NCBI RefSeq assembly: GCF_001039355.2 | Contig: NW_019774402.1 | Location: forward strand, 473,410-537,409 | Direction: 5' to 3' | Origin: Lingula anatina | Lineage: Eukaryota; Brachiopoda; Lingulata; Lingulida; Lingulidae | DNA: 64,000 bases | Shown: positions 13,801 through 24,500 of the stretch, in pieces | How the letters are laid out: every line of letters begins with the position of its first letter | Numbering within the stretch: the stretch's first letter is position 1 | Notes under the pieces: model-generated | What the model saw: only the letters and a program-made list of their open reading frames with translations | The model's database searches: none | What the model was told of the DNA's origin: nothing | Position numbers and translations under genes: made by a program

Positions 13801-16800
13801 AGAATAGTGGTAGTGAGTCTGAAGCATCACATCAAAGGCGCTATAGGCATAGAAGGTCAGGACAAGATATGTTAAGCTCTGAAGCCAAGTGGAAAGAGGT
13901 CCAAAGGAAGCTGGAAAAGAATGACATGATAGCGTGAGTTTTTAATTTTGAGTATTATTTAAATAGTAGAAAGATATTAATACAAACATGTTGCTCAATA
14001 CTACAGATATTATATAGATAAACAATAAAAGACGTTTGAAGATTTATTTCTTTTTTATTGTTATCCAGCTCTCCAGAAGGCAGGGCCCATAGTATGAAAT
14101 CAAATGGGTGAGTCTTACATACTAAGTAAGGTCTTTTATTTAATGGAAAAAAAAAAACTAGTATTCTATGTAGTATGTCTGCTTCAATACAATAAATGCA
14201 TTATTTTATGTCATTGTCATCAGTCTGGTATGTTATGTAATTACTAAGTATTTATTTAATCTAATTTTATAGAATTTATATATTGGGTTAATTAGTTATG
14301 TTTCATACCCTTTGAAAAATAGAATTTATATTTATTGAAGGAATGTATTCGTTATAGTAATGTTCTCTGTGCTCACATTATTTTGAAATTCTGACAAATG
14401 CCTCTTTCGTTGTTTCTGTACAGATCATTGGCTTCTGATCATGGGTCAGAGGATAGTGGGAAGAGAAAGAGAAGGACAAGAAGGTGAGAACGTGACAGTA
14501 GATGGCACTCACTATTACATTTGTGAAAATAGATGAATTAATGTAACTAAATTAAGTTAATAAAGTTTTGGTATTGTGAGCAAAATTTTAGAAGTAATTA
14601 AACTATTGTCTTATAATAGCAGTGCCCTACAATACATGTATTTTATTCTTACACATTTTTAGATATTCGTTATGGCTAGTCTTGCCAGTGATATGCAAAA
14701 GTTGCATGACTGTATTTTCTAGAAAGCATGTTTTGGGCAACTTTTAATTACAGGAGAAGTAGGTCACCAGGTAAACGTCCACCAGAAGAACTGAGGCAAC
14801 ATTTTGAGTAAGTTAAATGTAGTGATAACAATCAATGTAGACACAAATGCAGCTTTTTATAAAGATGCATGGCTTAGATCATGTAGATCCGAACAGTTAT
14901 GACACCATCTTAATATTATATGCAATGAGGCTATGATATATTACATTTAGTAGTTTTGAGATCTGACTTACAGATATTGTTTGCAATTGATAGCTCATGT
15001 ATGATTGTTTCTATATGAAAAAAAGTTATGTATTCTCTTATGTATTATGTGTTCAAGGTATGATCTTGTGGATCCTGAGACAATAGGATTAAATGAAGAA
15101 CAGATGAGAGATATACCTTACACCAAAGTTGAGTAAGTACACCAGAAACATCATTTCTCATCATATTCTTTGGAAATGAATTTTACTAGTTGTTTTTAAA
15201 AGAAAAGTTGACTTTTATTTGATTTAAGAAAATATTCTGTGAGAAGTTCTTGAAATAGATTATTTGTGACAAAGTTGTTTGCCCTAGTATTCATTTCAGT
15301 GTTTTGGTTAAATGTATTTTCAGAACCTCAGCCGAGCCATTTAAGATCAAGTATTCTCCACATATGAGGCAAAGGTATAAATCTCCCAGAAGAAGAAGTC
15401 ATGGGTATGTATTTTAGTACTACAGCATTATTAAATGATATTGATTATCAAGTTAAATAATGCTGTTTGTACCTCACTGTTATTTACTCTAAATAGGTTG
15501 TGCCTATTATGCATAAAATACAACATGTGTATTCATTTTCAGGAGTGATCTAAATGAGGCAGGCATGGGTCGTATCCCAGGTGGAGAACCTGTGCCAGCA
15601 CACCAGCAGATGTATCCACCACCCACCACACAACAGATGTATCAATCCAATACACAACAGCAAAAATATCCATCCAACACACAACAGCAAAAATATCCAT
15701 CCAGCGCACAACAGCATAACAGGAGGAGTATGCCAGAAGTGCAGTACAAGAATGCTTATGGGTAAACTTTCAAGATTATGTGCCTTTTTTAACCAGCTTT
15801 TAATGTTATAAATGTTATATGTTTGGTATGTGACTTTACTAAAATAATTATTGTTTCATGGTGACTATGCTGATATTTGTTTACAAAGTGTGCATTATCA
15901 ACTCTTCTGCAATATGTTAAGGCAGTAAGTATATCTATAAGTAAAAAAAATAATAGATTTTAATCTACAAAATGTATGCGACCAGTGGAAGATGTAAAAA
16001 AAAAAAGAATTGTCGCATACTGTTTTAACAACAAGTTGCACATTAAAGGCACCAAAACAATGGAGAAGAAATGGTTCAGCCTCCCCCCTCAGTACAGAAA
16101 GCAGAGCTTCACACGGCTCCAATAGTAAAGACAAAACCAGTTGCAGTGTTCACAGCCCTAGCTCCAGACAACATACCTCACCCATATCCCATTATGCCAT
16201 TAGAGGACATCACCAATCTTTCCAAAAATAATAAGGTACAAACACATCCCAGTAAAAATCAGTTTCATAGTGTTGTGATTTGAAATAATGATAAAACTGT
16301 TCCACTGGGGATAAAGAAAATGACCACCTCTTTATCCTAGGAAATAATGTTTAACTGGTTCAGTTCATTTGAATGTATTAGCTATAAGATGTCTGATTCA
16401 TTCCAACAATTTGGTACAATGCGTGACCTTTTCTTACTTTTGTGTTATTTAGTTTTCCAAGCCAAGTGATGGCAAACATCAGCACCATGACTCTGGGCTT
16501 GGTATTGACCAAGAATTATCCTCTAGCCCTAAGTATGTGTGTGTGTATAACTCATAAATCTATAACAGATAAAATTGTACTGATAAGACTGGAAACCATA
16601 AAGGTGTATTTAAACCGAAAATGATACCTTGTAAATAGGATTGTATTTTTATTGTATTTACATGACCCTAGGGCATTAAACTGAATGGCATTGTTAATCC
16701 TGTACAAATATTTGCTTTCAGGTCAAATATAGGCATTGCAGTAAGCTTGAAACCCAAAGAAGACGTCAACAAGTATCCAGTGGAATCTACACCAAAGAAT

Positions 16801-18183
16801 GGGACTAGGTAAGATAAAACTAAATTTTTAAGGTATTGTATAGTGATGAAATATGAGGTAGTAATTAGGAATATTTTGAAGCTATGTTAAGAAATTTTAA
16901 TGGCAAAGGCAATCTCACAATTACCTGATGTCATCTAACCATCAAAGTGCTGTTTTAGTAACATAAAATGGGTTTACTTCCATCTCATTAATTTTAGTCT
17001 TGAAGAAAATGGTGGAAGAATGAGGACAAGAGATGCCAAAAGTGGGCCTTTGAATAACAGATTGTCAGCAATACAAGGATATCAAGATGAAGCAACTTCT
17101 GGGTACTCCAAGACTGTTATGTCTAATATACCACAGTCAAGTACTTGTACTGGCAATTCCAGTATGCAGTCAAAGTCAAGACAGCAAGAGACCAACAGTA
17201 GACCAACATATGTAGAACAGGTAAAGCTTTCCTAATTAATGTTGCACCTAAAAATTGCATTGTTGACCACTTCCTTATATGTCTTAATACTTATATAGAG
17301 TTATATAGAGTTTATAGTTGAATATTTAAAGGGATAACAACTGTTCATTTTGGCCAAAAAAATGGATTTTCCTGAGGTAAAGGGCATTTTTCCCATACTT
17401 ACCAATGGTTAATGAATCCCTTCCAACATTCTAAATTAGTCCATGTTTTTTTTTCTGAAAAGTTTGGTTTTTTGTAATATTCTCTTCAGAGATAATTACA
17501 GAGTGTAGTCATCTATGGAGGTCTCGTGATGTGATGGCAAGCACAAATTCCAGAATAAGTGCGTTAACCACCGTTTTGGTGGTAAAATGGAATTTATTAT
17601 ATTTCTATAAGCTGTTTACAATGCATTTATTGTGAAATATGGATAACTTACGAACAGTTGTTATCCCTTTTAGATTTTAAAATTATTTTTGTTTAATTTA
17701 GTAAAAGATTGGCTCTCTGTTAAGGAGCTTTTATCCTATAATATTGACACCAATTTAAGTTAAAAATGTCTCGAATATTTCCAGGTATCTAATATTCCAG
17801 GCAATAAGGAACAAAATGGACAAAGTTCAGTCCTTGGGTCACAACAAACTAAGATGTTAAGGGCACAAGAGTCTCAAAAATCTCAAATACTTGCAAGTCC
17901 AGTGGCAAGAGTACAGGACTCGCCTGCATCACAAACAAAAATTACTCCTCTCATGGCAAGATTACATGACAAAGGGCAACATAATTATGGCAGTCCAACC
18001 GCAAGGTTAAATGTTCCTGGCTCCAGAAAGGATGGAGTAGGGCAGGTAAACTCTGCCTTTACACCAGTGAGTGGAAGTACAGTGTCTAGAAAAGAAGTAC
18101 TCAATTGCAGCTTAAGCTCGGAACTTTTAAGTCAGGTCTTGAGTTCGTCTGGAAGGAATAAAGATATATTTACTGAATTGTGA
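1815..18183 (+). CDS. EPB41L4A: Band 4.1-like protein 4A (FERM domain protein), 5' partial, middle duplicated in the assembly
   Basis: FERM proteins link membrane proteins to cortical actin. Exons with matching GT/AG sites: 1815-1919, 3384-3462, 4136-4233, 4487-4607, 5086-5173, 5536-5624, 5907-5970, 6408-6499, 6709-6777, 7019-7137, 7297-7381, 7498-7581, 7843-8028, 8175-8318, 8448-8486, 8802-8861, 9134-9187, 9438-9512, 9705-9785, 9927-10145, 10433-10619, 11341-11420, then 16722-16808, 16998-17220, 17785-18183 (TGA). The exons from 6408 to 11420 are repeated at 12009-16532. FERM signatures are [70 protein letters not shown] and [17 protein letters not shown]. The ELE-x5-RIHKTL stretch is typical of 4.1-like 4A rather than 4B or L5. 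After the FERM lobe the protein is basic and Ser/Arg-rich, then Gln/Pro-rich ([10 protein letters not shown] repeats). About 975 codons are visible if the duplication is counted once, longer than the human protein (about 690). The exon between 1919 and 3384 is missing: the phases do not fit. Subfamily 4B is the alternative. Confidence 0.85.
2809..3165 (+). mobile_element. Hairpin-headed repeat (family A), fragment ending at an N
   Basis: Begins TGTACAGACAC with a perfect stem-loop (TGTACAGACACA / TGTGTCTGTACA), then a GC-rich GCCGAT hexamer run (2862-2905) and GTGCACTTTC. The same order occurs at 36059-35960 (- strand), 44355 and 59734. It lies in the intron upstream of the FERM exon at 3384. 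A single N at 3163 interrupts it and no family 3' end follows, so the copy is truncated or misassembled. The flank before the hairpin is T-rich (ATTTTTA), as at the other copies. Confidence 0.65.
5991..11578 (+). repeat. Tandem duplication, copy 1 (FERM gene interior)
   Basis: Starts at TTATCTCTTGG in the intron before the exon at 6408 and runs through the exon at 11341-11420 into the following intron, ending at the N at 11579. It matches copy 2 nearly base for base over exons and introns. The offset drifts from 5592 through 5601 and 5615 to 5616 because homopolymer runs and small indels differ in introns. It also contains an extra 504 bp internal repeat. Exons differ only by scattered substitutions (for example a tcc/tct change between 9705-9785 and 15324-15404). 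Confidence 0.92.
10391..11378 (+). repeat. Nested 504 bp tandem repeat with an N at the junction
   Basis: 10391-10874 and 10895-11378 are the same sequence at an offset of 504 bp, nearly identical. Each carries the exon encoding the [14 protein letters not shown] region (10433-10619 and 10937-11123). The first unit's next exon (10837 onward) is cut off at the N at 10875. The 19 bp between the N and the second unit resemble neither unit. Copy 2 of the larger duplication contains this segment only once (16007-16490). Confidence 0.88.
11580..16690 (+). repeat. Tandem duplication, copy 2 (FERM gene interior)
   Basis: Second copy of the approximately 5.1 kb block. Its exons are 12009-12100, 12310-12378, 12620-12738, 12898-12982, 13099-13182, 13458-13643, 13790-13933, 14069-14107, 14424-14483, 14754-14807, 15058-15132, 15324-15404, 15543-15761, 16049-16235 and 16453-16532. 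All reading frames and splice sites are intact. It joins smoothly to the unique 3' exons, so the real transcript probably uses this copy or its allele. Copy 1's last exon (11341-11420) ends with 2 nt of a codon, whereas copy 2's first exon starts on a codon boundary. Splicing through both copies would therefore shift the frame. Confidence 0.92.
17331..17667. mobile_element. MITE with 16 bp terminal inverted repeats (family E)
   Basis: The left end GGGATAACAACTGTTC is exactly the reverse complement of the right end GAACAGTTGTTATCCC. Length is 337 bp with no coding capacity. It lies in the intron before the last FERM exon. A longer relative with the same termini is at 53512-54035, and a decayed half copy is at 32215-32400. 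Shared internal landmarks are CCCATACTTAC and GTTTTGGTGGTAAAATG. I could not settle the target duplication; the flanks are T/A runs. Confidence 0.85.
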
Positions 18184-18638
18184 TAAAAACAGGGAGCAAT
18201 AATACAGTGCAGCAACGGTTGTGATTTATGTGCTTGATAATTTATTATGAACATGTTTTAACATTTGAAGTCTTTCATACCGCATTTACTACAAGACCTA
18301 CAATTGCACTGAACATTATCATATAGGTGGAGAGTGATTCATGTAAAGAACAGTTTTTTTTTTTTCATTATTATCATTTGTCTGGAGCTATTTTCATCTT
18401 TGAAATCATGGAACAGAGATTTAAAATAATTTTTTTTTCTTTTTTCATTTTATATGATGATTCAATATAGGACTGGGTTCAACAACGAAAATATGCAATG
18501 TTCTTGGCGTTTTTATACATTATGATCTTATGAATTTAGATTAAATTTAAAATCATCTTGAAAGCAGTTTATACATTAAAATCAACCAGAGTAAGCAATT
18601 TTTTAAGATATTTTCAGGTGTTATATGATTTATAAGTG

Positions 18639-18644
18639 AATAAA
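18639..18644 (+). terminator. Poly(A) signal of the FERM gene
   Basis: AATAAA 456 nt after the TGA at 18181-18183, followed by a T-rich stretch (GTGTTTTTTTACC) that fits a downstream element. It is the first canonical signal after the stop. Confidence 0.55.
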
Positions 18645-18937
18645 GTGTTTTTTTACCACCTCAACAGTTAGCGATTCATGATTTTCGCATTAAGTGACTG
18701 TCTTATTATTGAAATGCCTACTACAAAGTGTAAAGGTAAAAGGGAGGTGCACTTCTATTATAAAGGAATGACGAGCGTGACAAACAAAATTACATTTGTC
18801 ATCGTTGCCTTTTTTCAGCAAAATACAAATTAAATATCTTGCAAAAAAATTCCAGCGAGTTTGTAAGTTCCTAGAAAAGTTACAACATTTACGACATAGT
18901 ATTCATTGTATGAAGTCACGAAGAAAAAATAGGGCTC

Positions 18938-19258
18938 TTAATTTCGTTGCCGCGGTGCACTACGATGAGGTCCTGCAGATCTAGGACGCAGTTTCATTGG
19001 GTGACAAGACTTTGGCCGCTCAGGTCTTTTGGGGAGGACAGGTTCTGGTTCGTTGATAACAGAATTTGACCGTAAGTTATATCTTGACTGTGTTTTTCTA
19101 AGCTTGTAGCCAATGCGTGCTGAGGATCCTGATCTCCGCTGTTCACATCGTGATTTGGATCGTGGGATATGACGCGACTGTCTTGTCTCATCATTCATAT
19201 CACTATCGTCAGTGCAAGATCTCCCCATCTCCGATTTGGGTCTTTGTTTTCTACCCAT
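18938..19258 (-). CDS. Hypothetical arginine-rich protein, 106 aa
   Basis: Open frame from ATG at 19258 to TAA at 18938-18940. It begins MGRKQRPKSEMGRSC and has many Arg/Lys/Ser/Pro residues, including YKLRKTQSRYNLRS and KLRPRSAGPHRSAPRQ, with no hydrophobic segment. A splice acceptor (TTTATTTTTAG) lies about 35 nt upstream on the minus strand, so a 5' UTR exon may exist. I recognise no family. The composition resembles basic DNA- or microtubule-binding tails. It sits between the FERM gene's 3' end and the THEG-like sperm gene, transcribed away from the latter. No canonical poly(A) signal was seen close downstream, and it could be a chance ORF. Confidence 0.35.
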   Translation of the reverse strand: MGRKQRPKSEMGRSCTDDSDMNDETRQSRHIPRSKSRCEQRRSGSSARIGYKLRKTQSRYNLRSNSVINEPEPVLPKRPERPKSCHPMKLRPRSAGPHRSAPRQRN

Positions 19259-21371
19259 AGCGCTGCTTTTGTTGAAACTGTACTAAAAATAAACGAATTG
19301 AGTATTTAATATTACTTTTATGTGTAGTTCTAAAATGAATTAAGTGCTTCTGTAAAAAAATTACACTCCACTAGAGTAGTTCTAATTTTGAGGACGTAAG
19401 AAAACGGATTCATTTTAAATCGGTGTTTTTAAAATGGAAAACACTGGCCCACACAAAAAACGCAATCATGGTTTCAGGTTTCTTACTGTCATGATTAAAA
19501 GATGCATGTGTGATGCTGTAATAGAAAACTACATATTCGTGGATGATACAATTGTGTTTTAAGCACGTGGATTTGATACTGCAAGTTGTATCCAACAGAC
19601 TGCAAATGAAATCATTCTGATCATTGTCTGGAGAGTAAGAATAATATGAGACAAAATTTGAACTATTTGGTGTTTTCATTACCAACAACTTAAAATAGCT
19701 CGGAAATGTTGAATGCATCTATAAAACATGCACACAGAGGATCTACGTCAACTTAAACGTGTCAAACTGTCCTCATCAGATCTTGTACAGGTGTATCAAA
19801 GTTAATTTTGCTGTTGTTGAGTACGCTTGCCCTGTGTGGTAGCCTACCCTTGGATGACCAGTAAGCAGGGCAATATTCTAGAATCTATTAAAACTTAACT
19901 TGAGCGCCCTGAGAATTAATTCCCCTGACTAATCATACGACAATGCCCTGGTAAAAGGCGTAAAAGCAAATATAGGGCCAGTTCATGTATAATGGAATAT
20001 ATTTCGTGCACTTATAAAGTATAAGAAATAGTATCAAAATGGAATTAATCTAATATATAACATTCAGGGAAAGTCCCCGTAGAGTTAGTGGGTAGGAGCA
20101 AGGTTGGTACATTCATTGTGAACGTGGGCCCTTGGTCACCTTAGAAAACCGCCGCACAGGTCTATGGAAATCCTTTTCTATCTTTCGAAAAATTAAGAAA
20201 GGCATGGTAAACTGAATTATCTTTTAATCACCAAATTCTACAGAACGTTGAGGAACAACATTCTGAAGATTCAATCTTGTTTCATAGTGGTAAAGATTAA
20301 AACTTAACGCTCTTGCAACTTTAATTCAGTTTTCCTGTAACTATATATATATTTAAAAGGCTGTGCTTTTTAAATATTGATGTATAAATACATTTTACTT
20401 TCCATTCGCACTTATAAAATTGTATAACATTTTTATTGTTGCGATTTCAAAAAGCATGTTATCATTATTCACTTACTTATTAGGTACACCAATGATATTG
20501 TGGTAAGCCGTTGTGGAATGCAGAGAAACCCACACAGGGAAAATAAAAACCTACCTTTTGAAACGCAGACAAGATAAGCAAAACTTGTCCCGATTGTGTT
20601 GCTGAAAAGTAATTTAATACAATTTATTATGCTTTAGTGCTGTTGATTTTAAATAAACGCGTTTTTAAATTTTATAGGTCGTGCATCTGAAATTAAGCTG
20701 CAAGGTTAGGCTACTTTCTCAATAGATTCGCATGATCACGATGGATGCCGCACAACAGCTTTGAATGTTACTTACAGAAAAAGCTTTTTAACAATCATGG
20801 ATGGAAACTTCGTTTCATTGCAGTTTAATATATATATATATATAATTAATGAATAAACTCACGCTTTGTTCTTGACAATATTAAAATCCTCCTACCATTT
20901 TCGTTGCGATGGTAGGTCTACATGTAAGCTTTTACGTCACAATTAATCATTGTTCACGTAACAAGACAGTTATTCTGTTGTAGCGTCACAAAGTCATGAC
21001 AAGATAGAAAACTGACTAAAAATTGAAGTAATTCATTACTTTCAAAATCCTTTATGTAAGATTGTTTTTTAAACAAATTAATTCCTAATGAATATTATCA
21101 AACAGTTTTTCCAGCGACGTTGGAGCTGGGGCGTTCAGTGGGTCCCTTGGTCTACTACAAAGCATCCAGCTAGACTATTAATACCAGTCTAAATACGTTA
21201 TGGAATTCAATCCACCTCATAGTTTTTGCTCTTTTCGCATGTTTTAAAAGAAAACAATTTCATGTTAAGTTAAACGAGTTTAGTTGCGTCTTGCTAACGC
21301 ATCGCTGACCCTCTTTACTATGCAGGTCATGTTGACAATGTGGGTCGCGCGTGAGCCTCGTTTTCGCGTTT
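19259..21371. other. Intergenic, no gene recognised
   Basis: Two kilobases between the arginine-rich ORF and the THEG-like gene. It holds a short TA run (20828-20845) and no convincing coding frame. The open frame at 19410-19718 (- strand) has no motif or exon context. The last 200 bp are more GC-rich with several CG dinucleotides (21330-21400), as expected near a promoter. Confidence 0.45.
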
Positions 21372-21384
21372 GTTGCCATGTGAC
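21372..21384. promoter_or_regulatory. Possible RFX (X-box) site before the THEG-like gene
   Basis: GTTGCCATGTGAC, 124 bp upstream of the ATG at 21508. The GTTGCC half matches the RFX X-box half-site exactly and the second half is degenerate. RFX factors drive many ciliary and sperm-flagellum genes, so the position is suggestive. A single half-site is weak evidence. Confidence 0.3.
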
Positions 21385-21507
21385 GCTCTGCGGCTAGCAC
21401 ATGGCTATTATAACTGCAGCAAATGATGCAAAACTTTGACAGGCTTTAGATGTATAGCCGTTTTTCTTTAGATAGAGTAGTAGTTTAAGTACTGTTGTCT
21501 AGGGGAA

Positions 21508-24500
21508 ATGGCTGGGGTAGCAGGTAAGTGAACATTCTTTTAAAAGTGTTTTTTGCACATTTGTTTATTACTGACATTTTATACCTGCTACTGGTACGCT
21601 ATAATTTCCAGTTCAGTAGGATTGGTATAGTGGTCAGTAATGCTTTGGTAGAGCTTAGGGATGCTGATTGAACTTTGCCTACTAATTCCCCCTAGCCTTG
21701 TTTAAAATCATGTAAATTAATAATAATTGTCTACAAAACAATAGACATTTTTATCTAGATGTACATTAGACATTTAATACTAAAACTTACACACTATACA
21801 GGTACAAGTAGTATACCATGGTTCGTTATCTTTTAACACTTAATGATCATTCAGTTTCCTATTATGGCCACAAAGTTCAAATAACTTGTTGGCATGGCAT
21901 TGTATAGTACGAGTAGGTTGTAAATATCCCCATCTTTTATTAATATTTCACATATCGTGTCTGAAAAGGAAATACAAACATTTAGCCGCCAAGCTGCTAT
22001 CTTGACTTTTGACATGAAACACTACAGTGGGAACAAACTGAAGCGGATCATGCAAATTTTATGTCATTTTATAGATATAGATGAGAGTATAAACACACAA
22101 AAAGCATTTTTTTGCTCATATTTTAGCAAATAAACATTAGAGATAAATATTACAAAACTCAATAAATGCCCTTTTATGCTTTCTTGAGTGTCAGTGCATG
22201 AATTCCTCTATTTTACTAAATTTCTCATGAACTATTTTCTTTCCTTGTTTGCTGTGCAGTGGGTGAAAACAGGCTAGTAATGCCAAAGATTAGAACTCAT
22301 AAAAGGCAGCAGCCATCCACAGGTAGTAGTTGTCAATAATTAATGTATATGGTTACATCAATAAGTAGAATAACTTTCGTTGCTGTGTGAAAAATCTCTC
22401 ATTAATTCCATTGCACTTGCTGTAATCTGTTACTTCATTACCTTTAAATTGATTTGCTTATGGCTCTTTGTCACAGCTTCCTTAGACCAAATGACAATCA
22501 ATAGATCTCAATGTAATGATTGCAGGTTTAATTGATGCATAGAAAGATTAATTTGAATGACAAGGAAGCTGCCTGCTTTTGTGGTCATAAATTTCAGTTT
22601 CATTAGACTTTATTATACAGGGTTATAAATCATTTTATGGTTAATGATAATCAGAGTTTTGATAGTTCCTGTAGACGTCAGTATAATTCTATTGATTCTT
22701 TATGGTTGTTCTGATATAATGCCATTGTTCACACATTTCATTCTGAAAATTTGATGTATGTTATTTCAGTTCAGCCTAGAGCTTTTCCCTTCTATGATAG
22801 GTAAGTCTCTATACATTTTAGGGTTTTATTTGTCAAAAGTGGATGGTTGTCAAAATATAAAATAAAACTAAACTTGTGATTAGCTGTTGGATTTTGGACG
22901 ATCTTTTTCAGTCATACTTGCATGTCCTATTTCTTATACACAAGCAGATATTGACCACAATTGTTCCAAATAAACAACTCAAGTGCTTGTTTCATAATCT
23001 ATATGAGTGGTGGGGTATAAATTTAAGGTACTGTGTAAGTGGTTCAAAATTCAAAAGTTTGAGTAAAACAAATAAACAATACTTTAATGCCTACCATTTA
23101 TACCACCTGCACTAGTGAACTGTTCTTCATTATAGTTGGGACTTTGTTTGCATTCATTATTGTATTCACACCTTTATTGTACACAGAATTACCAATAGTT
23201 AGCAATATGGGTTGCTTTTGTTTTGTGGGTTTTGTTACACAAATTACTGACGTAAATTGTTATGAATTCATTCTTACTCCAATTCATTGAATCTTAAATA
23301 CTGCAACTGCTAGTGATTTACTTTCATCTTTTGTGGCATTACATAGTATAAATAGAGGGCATCTGTATATTTTTTCATAAATACCAAGGTCAATTTCAAC
23401 CAAAATCCGTAGCAAATAGTTGAAATAAACAATTAGATTGGAATAATAGACCAATTTCTTTGTCAGTTATTTCTTGAATGGCTTAAATTACTTTTTAAAT
23501 TCTTTTTTAGTGAGAGGATATTTGAACTTGCTCATCCAAAAGAATCCAAGGCAATATGGCAAACAAGTTTTGGGTAAGACTTTTTTCATGTTTTTTTTTC
23601 ATGGTTTTATTGGTTACACTGAATTTAAATAGAGAATGAATTGTTGTGGCTGATAGAATTGGAAAAAAAAATGAAAAAGATGGACTTAACTGTTCTTGTA
23701 TTCTTTAAAATTGTTTGGATTTGGATGAATGTGTGTGGGTGTGTGTGCAGTGGGGGGGGGGGGGTGAAGCAATGAACATCATTTGGCTGTCTGTAGCTTA
23801 CAAACATTTCATAGGATGTAAAGTGACAAACTTGTAAGTTTACTGAATAATATTCTAAAAAAGATTACATACAGTGTAACGTATGAATGAAATGGGTGAA
23901 AAAGCATTAACTGTGGTAAAAAAATAATAATATTATAAAAAACAATTACCATTTTGTTGTAGGCCACGTGTTCTCTGGGGCACACAAGATATGCTATGGC
24001 CAATAAGTGCAGATGCACTGAAGACTCAAGCCACTGCCAGAGTTATACAGCTAGCAAACCCGAAGAAAAATTTTCAGACAGGAATAAGAGTGAACAGGTA
24101 AACTTTTATTTCAATTTCATTGTTGAAATTATGGCTTTGGAGATTGATAGACTTATCATAGAGGATGTGCACGGGTACTTTGCAATTTTAGTGTGCCTTT
24201 GGATAGGACTGTCTCTGGGGATGGGTGATTTTAATTTTCTTAATTGTAACTTTATTTATCTCCTTCTAGACCATTAGAGTGAGGAAATTCAAACTTCAGG
24301 GATATGGATGGGCCAGTAATAACTTATGTGCGTGTGGGTGTTGGGTTGTACTTGGGGGGTAGGGGGTGGTTGATTCTTTTTTACATTAAGCGATTTACCA
24401 ATACTTTTTTATGCTTTTTATGAGGATTATATGCAACAATTTGTCCATGTAGGACCCATGCATTGTCATAGATATCACAGGAATGGGGTCCTGAGGGTGA

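Noticed and set aside
19808-19880. TTGCCCTG...CAGGGCAA stem considered as a small RNA gene
   Set aside because: No A/B boxes, cloverleaf or other RNA signature could be built; the stem alone is too little.
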